NCBI GenBank assembly: GCA_963582345.1
Contig: CAUZSN010000090.1
Location: 1 to 11,386 of the forward strand
Source: CAUZSN01 sp963582345
GTDB taxonomy: Bacteria > Planctomycetota > Planctomycetia > Planctomycetales > Planctomycetaceae
Direction of reading: 5' to 3'
Length of the DNA stretch: 11,386 bases
The notes under the pieces were generated by a model. That model did not search any database. It was not told the origin of the DNA and was given only the letters and a program-made list of their open reading frames with translations. Position numbers and translations under genes: made by a program. How positions within the stretch are numbered: the stretch's first letter is position 1; every line of letters begins with the position of its first letter. This document shows positions 7,589 to 11,386 of this stretch, one piece after another.

Positions 7589-7771
7589 GGCACTACCTTC
7601 CCGAACACCCTCTTTCCAGATACACCGGGTCTCAATACCAGATTCGATATCACGATCTCCTCGAGAATAGCAGCCGCGTCACTTCTCTTTTCCCCACTGA
7701 AACTGCTACATTAATCGGATATCGGCCAGCGACAAAATCTGTCGATTGGCCTGCGAATCAGTCCACCGAGT

Positions 7772-7799
7772 TTGGCTTGCCAATCGGCTAGTGTAGAAT
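7772..7799 (+). promoter_or_regulatory. Candidate promoter of the ketosynthase gene
   Basis: The -35 TTGGCT (7772-7777, 4/6) and -10 TAGAAT (7794-7799, 5/6) are 16 nt apart. A start near 7806 would leave about 40 nt of leader before the ATG at 7846, much like the promoter at 5102-5130 relative to its gene. The leader would contain a run of seven T (7823-7829). Confidence 0.4.
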
Positions 7800-7845
7800 C
7801 GTAGAAGACGGTTCGAGGCTGGTTTTTTTCAGAAAGACAGTGTTC

Positions 7846-9129
7846 ATGAGACGCCGAGTCGTTGTTACCGGAATCGGCTGCATCACTCCGATCGGTCAGT
7901 CTGTCGATGCAATGTGGGAGTCTTTGTGCGAAGGCCGCAGCGGCATCGATAACATCACGCATTTTGACGCGTCGAACTTTCCAACTCGTTTTGCTGCCGA
8001 GGTCAAAGATTTCGATCTAAGTCAGTATGTTGACGATCCGCAGCGGTTCGAGTATTCAGGTCGAAACGTTCATTTTGCTATCGGCGCTGCGACTCAAGCG
8101 ATGACGAATTCTGGACTTCTGGACCGTGAGTTCGATCCGGAACGATTGGGCGTGTACTTGGGCGCCGGCGAGGGAGCGCAGGACTTCATGATGTTTATGA
8201 AGATCATCACCGAATCTCAGCGAGACGGTGAGCTCGACCTCGAAATATTCACACGAGTCGGACTGGAACATCTGCACGCACAGACGGAACTCGAACAGGA
8301 GCCGAACAGAGCTGCGGGGCATTTGGCAAGTTTGTTTGATGCGCAGGGGCCAAATCTGAATTGTCTAACCGCTTGTGCGGCATCCAGTCAGGCAATTGGA
8401 GAAGCGACGGAAATCATTCGTCGCGGCGACGCCGACGCGATGCTTTCAGGTGGTGCGCACAGCATGATTCACCCGTTCGGCGTCACTGGATTCAATCTGC
8501 TGACTGCGCTTTCAACGCATAATGATGAGCCAATCAAAGCGTCTCGTCCGTTCGATCGCAATCGTGACGGATTTGTGCTGGGCGAAGGCGCCGGGATGCT
8601 CATCCTAGAGGAACTCGAACACGCCAAAACACGGGGCGCCAAAATCTATGGGGAAATCATTGGGTACGGTTCTACCGCCGACGCCTATCGTGTCACTGAC
8701 ATTCATCCAGATGGACGCGGCGCATCCGCGTGCATCGACATGGCCATTCGCGACGCCGCACTGGGCACTGAAGATATCGACTACATTAATGCACACGGGA
8801 CTAGCACGGTGGTTAATGACAAGGTCGAAACAATGGCCATCAAGCAAGCATTGGGCGAAGACTCCCGTAAGACTCCAATTTCAAGCGTAAAGAGCATGAT
8901 GGGGCATTTAATCGCGGCCGCCGGAAGCGTTGAAGCGATTACGTGTCTGTTGGCGTTAAGAGACAATGTGCTGCCACCGACCATCAATTACGAGACACGC
9001 GATCCGGACTGCGATCTGGATTACGTGCCGAACGAAGCACGCGAGGTACCGGTTCAGCGTACTTTATCCAATAGTTTCGGATTCGGTGGACAGAACATTT
9101 CATTGATCTTCTCGGAGTTTACGGAGTAA
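7846..9129 (+). CDS. FabF-like 3-oxoacyl-ACP synthase II (variant)
   Basis: This thiolase-fold condensing enzyme of 427 residues should join acyl groups to malonyl-ACP with loss of CO2, extending the chain by two carbons. The Cys-His-His triad is complete: Cys177 in LTACAAS, His317 in NAHGTST and His354 in SMMGH, with Lys349 before it. Two features differ from E. coli FabF. The segment between GAGEG (106-110) and AAGHLA (156-161) is about 12 residues longer and unlike the usual GIGGL cap. The C-terminal glycine loop reads FGFGGQN instead of FGFGGTN. The ATG at 7846 gives the expected MRRRVVVTGIG start; a GTG two codons upstream is possible but adds nothing. It is the only ketosynthase in the window, with no chain-length-factor partner. 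It follows a 430-nt gap with its own candidate promoter. Confidence 0.92.
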   Translation: MRRRVVVTGIGCITPIGQSVDAMWESLCEGRSGIDNITHFDASNFPTRFAAEVKDFDLSQYVDDPQRFEYSGRNVHFAIGAATQAMTNSGLLDREFDPERLGVYLGAGEGAQDFMMFMKIITESQRDGELDLEIFTRVGLEHLHAQTELEQEPNRAAGHLASLFDAQGPNLNCLTACAASSQAIGEATEIIRRGDADAMLSGGAHSMIHPFGVTGFNLLTALSTHNDEPIKASRPFDRNRDGFVLGEGAGMLILEELEHAKTRGAKIYGEIIGYGSTADAYRVTDIHPDGRGASACIDMAIRDAALGTEDIDYINAHGTSTVVNDKVETMAIKQALGEDSRKTPISSVKSMMGHLIAAAGSVEAITCLLALRDNVLPPTINYETRDPDCDLDYVPNEAREVPVQRTLSNSFGFGGQNISLIFSEFTE

Positions 9130-9133
9130 ATCT

Positions 9134-9170
9134 GAGGAGGCTGGGAATGACCACTCCCCTCGTAAAATAA
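9134..9170 (+). CDS. Seven-codon frame with strong Shine-Dalgarno before the hydrolase
   Basis: GAGGAGG (9134-9140) ends 6 nt before an ATG at 9147. That ATG opens the frame MTTPLVK and closes with TAA at 9168-9170. This is the best ribosome binding site in the window, yet it drives only seven codons. The frame is in phase with the hydrolase gene, whose likely GTG start lies 18 nt after the TAA. It may be a leader peptide that delivers ribosomes for reinitiation, or the true start of the gene interrupted by a nonsense change or sequencing error. Confidence 0.4.
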
Positions 9171-9178
9171 GCATCGTT

Positions 9179-9184
9179 GGAGAG
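9179..9184 (+). promoter_or_regulatory. Ribosome binding site that favours the GTG start at 9189
   Basis: GGAGAG lies 4 nt before GTG 9189. An in-frame TTG at 9177 would overlap this site and has no Shine-Dalgarno of its own, so the GTG is preferred. Confidence 0.5.
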
Positions 9185-9188
9185 AATT

Positions 9189-10190
9189 GTGGGTTGGAAT
9201 TGGATGCTGATCGCTGCCATAGTAGGTCTGATTTTTCTTGCGGAACTTGTGTTCCAGCTATGGCTAGTGCGTTTCTTTCTTCCCTTGTTCGAACGGCACC
9301 TGCCGTTCAACGGCGAGAATGGCAGATCTGACGTTGATGCCGAACAAATATGTTTTCCGACAACACATGGTTTGACCATTCGAGGAAGTTTGTATCGACA
9401 TGACGACCATCCCGCACTCGGTTTGATCATTTTTTGTCACGCATTCTGTGGGAGTCATTGGTCAGCCCTTTCGTATTGCAAAGGACTTTGGGATGCGGGT
9501 TTCGATATTCTGGCCTTCGATTTCCGCAATCAAGGAGAAAGCGACGGAATGGCACACTACCAGCCACGCCACTGGTTGACGCAATACGAGATTAGTGACG
9601 TTCTGGCAGCACTAGCGTTTGTCCAACAACGCGAGGACTTGCGATGGTTGCCTGTCGGACTTTTTGGAATCAGCCGAGGTGGCGGGGCTGCGCTTGCGGC
9701 CTCCGCATGTACTAACGACATACAGCGAGTAGCGTGCGAAGGCGCGTACTCAACATATAGTATGATGGAAGCACACTACACAACTCGTTGGGCCAAATTG
9801 CTGTACTCCGACAGAGTAGCCAATTGGGTTCCTAAATGGCATATCGTACTGACGCTAAGTTTGGTCCGCTGGGCAAGTCAAATCCGAAATGGTTGCCGTT
9901 ACACAAATCTGGAACGGTGGCTGCCTCGACTGCGAAACAAGCCGGTGATTTTGATATCCGGCCAACGCGACACATACGTCCTTCCAAAAATTACGGAAGA
10001 TTTGCGGCAAAGAATTGGTGGCGAGCCCATTAGTGTGTGGTTCGTCCCTGGAGCGAAGCACAATAAAGCGCGTCCAATCGACCCTGACGAATACGATGGC
10101 CGATTGGTTGACTTTTTCTCCAATATGAAAGCCGAGTCCGTCCAGGCAGAAACGGCATTTACAGAACCAGTTCGAAAATCGACGTTATAG
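9189..10190 (+). CDS. Membrane-anchored alpha/beta hydrolase
   Basis: The protein has 333 residues from GTG 9189. One hydrophobic segment at about residues 5-28 should anchor it in a membrane, and an alpha/beta-hydrolase domain spans about 52-315. The nucleophile elbow is GISRGG with Ser162. The likely acid is Asp261 (GQRDTY) and the likely base is His291 (GAKHNK). HAFCGSH at about 84-90 is the oxyanion-hole region, and FDFRNQGESDG at 110-120 is a common hydrolase strand-turn motif. It should cleave an ester or thioester; its place 59 nt after the ketosynthase suggests release or transfer of an acyl product, but this is inference. The subfamily resembles DUF/lysophospholipase-type hydrolases and not the compact TesA or type II thioesterases. 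The start is uncertain because of the in-phase frame at 9147. Confidence 0.82.
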   Translation: MGWNWMLIAAIVGLIFLAELVFQLWLVRFFLPLFERHLPFNGENGRSDVDAEQICFPTTHGLTIRGSLYRHDDHPALGLIIFCHAFCGSHWSALSYCKGLWDAGFDILAFDFRNQGESDGMAHYQPRHWLTQYEISDVLAALAFVQQREDLRWLPVGLFGISRGGGAALAASACTNDIQRVACEGAYSTYSMMEAHYTTRWAKLLYSDRVANWVPKWHIVLTLSLVRWASQIRNGCRYTNLERWLPRLRNKPVILISGQRDTYVLPKITEDLRQRIGGEPISVWFVPGAKHNKARPIDPDEYDGRLVDFFSNMKAESVQAETAFTEPVRKSTL

Positions 10191-10263
10191 TTGCCGAACA
10201 TGAATTGCCCAACTGCTAATGTTCCAACGCAATTTGCGGTCGAGCTGAAATGGTGAGAGTCCA

Positions 10264-10968
10264 ATGGCTCTAGTAACATTTCAAGTGTTGGAGGGTCTTG
10301 AACGCGGGCGAGTTTACGCTGCCTTGCCGACGCCACTGACAATCGGACGCGAGGAAGATAACGCGATCCAGCTTAACGATGAACGCGTCAGCCGATTCCA
10401 CACGAAGATTCAAGAAGATGGCGATCGTGTGATCCTAACGGACTTGATTAGCACGAATGGGACGCGGGTCAACGGTCACCCGGTGCAAATGCGCGTGTTA
10501 CAGATCGGCGACCAAGTGTCAATTGGACGCTGTTTGCTGTTGTATGGCAGTCACGATGAAATCTCGTGGCGAGTGCAACAGATGAATCAGGAACAGCAAC
10601 GGACTGAAGCAAACAAGAATCAGACGATGGTATCGCCAGAAGGCACTTTGGATGCACCGATTGATATGAACGTTGAAGATATTGCGTCCGCTTTTCTGAC
10701 CGATGTCGACAATGGTCTACAGGCCCTATTCCCAGGCGGACCACCTGGTCCACCGGACGGACTTCGACCGCTTCAAAAAGCTCAGGTGTCCGACATCCTG
10801 GCCTACTTACACAACCAGATTCGGTCCGTACTTGAATGCGCATGCGAAGAGCAACAGAAAGACGGATCGCAAATGATGTGCATCGATTGGCCGACGTGGC
10901 AACGGTTAATGAAGCTCGAAATGAACTTAGCAATCTATATGCGCAAAACTGCCGAACCGGACGACTGA
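10264..10968 (+). CDS. FHA-domain protein
   Basis: The protein has 234 residues, with an N-terminal forkhead-associated domain (about 1-95) that binds phosphothreonine peptides. The conserved residues are in order: Gly28-Arg29, Ser43-Arg44-x-His46, Ser63-Thr-Asn65-Gly66 and Asn70-Gly71. A polar Gln/Asn/Glu-rich linker (about 104-130) follows, then a PGGPPGPPDG turn (157-166). The final part is a helical C-terminal region (about 167-228) with several Cys (191, 193, 206), which I do not recognise. There is no signal peptide or membrane segment, so it should be cytoplasmic and probably acts with a Ser/Thr kinase encoded elsewhere. The ATG is preceded by GAGAG 4 nt upstream. It lies 73 nt after the hydrolase; a weak promoter-like pair (TTGCCG 10191, GCTAAT 10215, 18 nt apart) lies between them, so co-transcription is likely but not assured. 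Confidence 0.88.
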   Translation: MALVTFQVLEGLERGRVYAALPTPLTIGREEDNAIQLNDERVSRFHTKIQEDGDRVILTDLISTNGTRVNGHPVQMRVLQIGDQVSIGRCLLLYGSHDEISWRVQQMNQEQQRTEANKNQTMVSPEGTLDAPIDMNVEDIASAFLTDVDNGLQALFPGGPPGPPDGLRPLQKAQVSDILAYLHNQIRSVLECACEEQQKDGSQMMCIDWPTWQRLMKLEMNLAIYMRKTAEPDD

Positions 10969-11386
10969 ATTCGTTTGAATCAAGAATGCGAGTCTGACGA
11001 ACCATTTCGGGCTCCTCAAAATTGAATCAACTGTTAGTGCTCATGCAACACTTCGATCGAATGCCTTTCTTGGTTATATTGCGTGAACATTTGACCAGAT
11101 TGATGACCCGTATATTTCCATAGGTTGTTCTCCAATCCCAGTTGTTCGCCAAACTCATAGACCAAAGTGGCATACCGACCTGCTCTGGACATACATAACA
11201 GGTCAAGTCCCGCGAGCGGAAACAGTGACTGCTTCGACCGACTGATTGTAACGCCCAGGGTCGCACGGAAGTGGGATTTGACTAGCTGAGGCGTCAGACC
11301 ACTCGCCTGATGCCTCCGTTGACTCAACACGATTATCGTTCTGTCATCTATGACTCTCTTGTCTGTCTGCCTCCCGTAAGACCAGA
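10969..11386. other. Right flank without a confident gene
   Basis: No supported gene is seen. A minus-strand frame at 11034-11330 (98 codons from a GTG) has no ribosome binding site, no family resemblance, and its first codons run through the hairpin listed separately. No terminator with a T-run was found after the FHA gene. Confidence 0.4.
11288..11316. repeat. Inverted repeat with 10-bp stem
   Basis: GAGGCGTCAG (11288-11297) and CTGATGCCTC (11307-11316) pair over 10 positions, with one G-U in RNA on the plus strand, around a 9-nt loop (ACCACTCGC). No T-run follows on either side. It may be an mRNA 3'-end structure or another dispersed intergenic palindrome. Confidence 0.5.

Larger units (their letters stand above)
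7416..7845. other. Gap between the second dehydratase and ketosynthase genes
   Basis: This is the only large gap inside the fab-type set and contains no supported gene. An open frame at 7504-7791 runs through the GC palindrome and has no family resemblance. The gap holds a weak terminator-like hairpin, a perfect 8-bp palindrome (7568-7588), a candidate promoter (7772-7799), and copies of GCTGGTTT at 7458, 7544 and 7818. The layout suggests that the ketosynthase gene can be transcribed independently of the first four genes. Confidence 0.5.

Noticed and set aside
7504..7791. 95-codon plus-strand open frame in the gap before the ketosynthase gene
   Set aside because: It runs straight through the GC palindrome, shows no Shine-Dalgarno or family resemblance, and its end overlaps the likely promoter.
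11034..11330. 98-codon minus-strand frame at the right edge
   Set aside because: It has a GTG start without a ribosome binding site, begins in the 11288-11316 hairpin, and matches no known domain. Chance is the simpler explanation.

Overview
The window looks like chromosomal DNA from a planctomycete, most likely of the Pirellulaceae type. This is inferred from gene content, not from a marker gene. The clues are moderate GC, loosely packed genes, alternative starts (GTG), a secreted TlpA-like protein with acidic Ca-binding-like repeats, an FHA protein with a Pro/Gly linker, and a GC-rich palindrome of a kind I associate with planctomycete intergenic DNA. No rRNA, tRNA, CRISPR array, transposase or origin was seen.

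Layout. Positions 1-594 hold no convincing gene apart from a possible truncated reading frame at the left edge. Positions 595-1917 (+) encode a citrate synthase/citryl-CoA lyase family protein with an unusual C-terminal tail. It converges on a long secreted thioredoxin-fold protein at 1988-3898 (-). About 1.28 kb without a confident gene follows (3899-5177), ending in a good sigma70-like promoter at 5102-5130.

The core of the window, 5178-9129 (+), is a compact dissociated (type II) fatty-acid or polyketide elongation set. In order it encodes a FabZ-like dehydratase, a FabG-like ketoreductase, an enlarged acyl carrier protein, a second FabZ-like dehydratase and a FabF-like ketosynthase. Together these can condense, reduce and dehydrate an acyl-ACP chain. 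No initiating ketosynthase (FabH), malonyl transferase (FabD), enoyl reductase (FabI/K/L) or phosphopantetheinyl transferase lies in the window. Those steps must be borrowed from primary metabolism, or enoyl reduction may be skipped, giving an unsaturated product. The ketosynthase sits behind a 424-nt gap with its own candidate promoter, a GC palindrome and a weak terminator-like hairpin, so it may be transcribed separately.

Downstream on the same strand are a membrane-anchored alpha/beta hydrolase with a complete Ser-Asp-His triad (9189-10190) and a cytoplasmic FHA-domain protein (10264-10968). The hydrolase is preceded by a 7-codon frame with a much stronger Shine-Dalgarno than the gene itself. 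That frame is in phase with the gene and separated from it by one TAA. Positions 10969-11386 hold no confident gene but contain a clear 10-bp-stem hairpin.

The strongest candidate for something under-described is the dehydratase/reductase/large-ACP/dehydratase/ketosynthase module. It has two equal-length dehydratases, an ACP with roughly 45 extra residues and a ketosynthase with an altered cap segment. Its product cannot be read from sequence alone.
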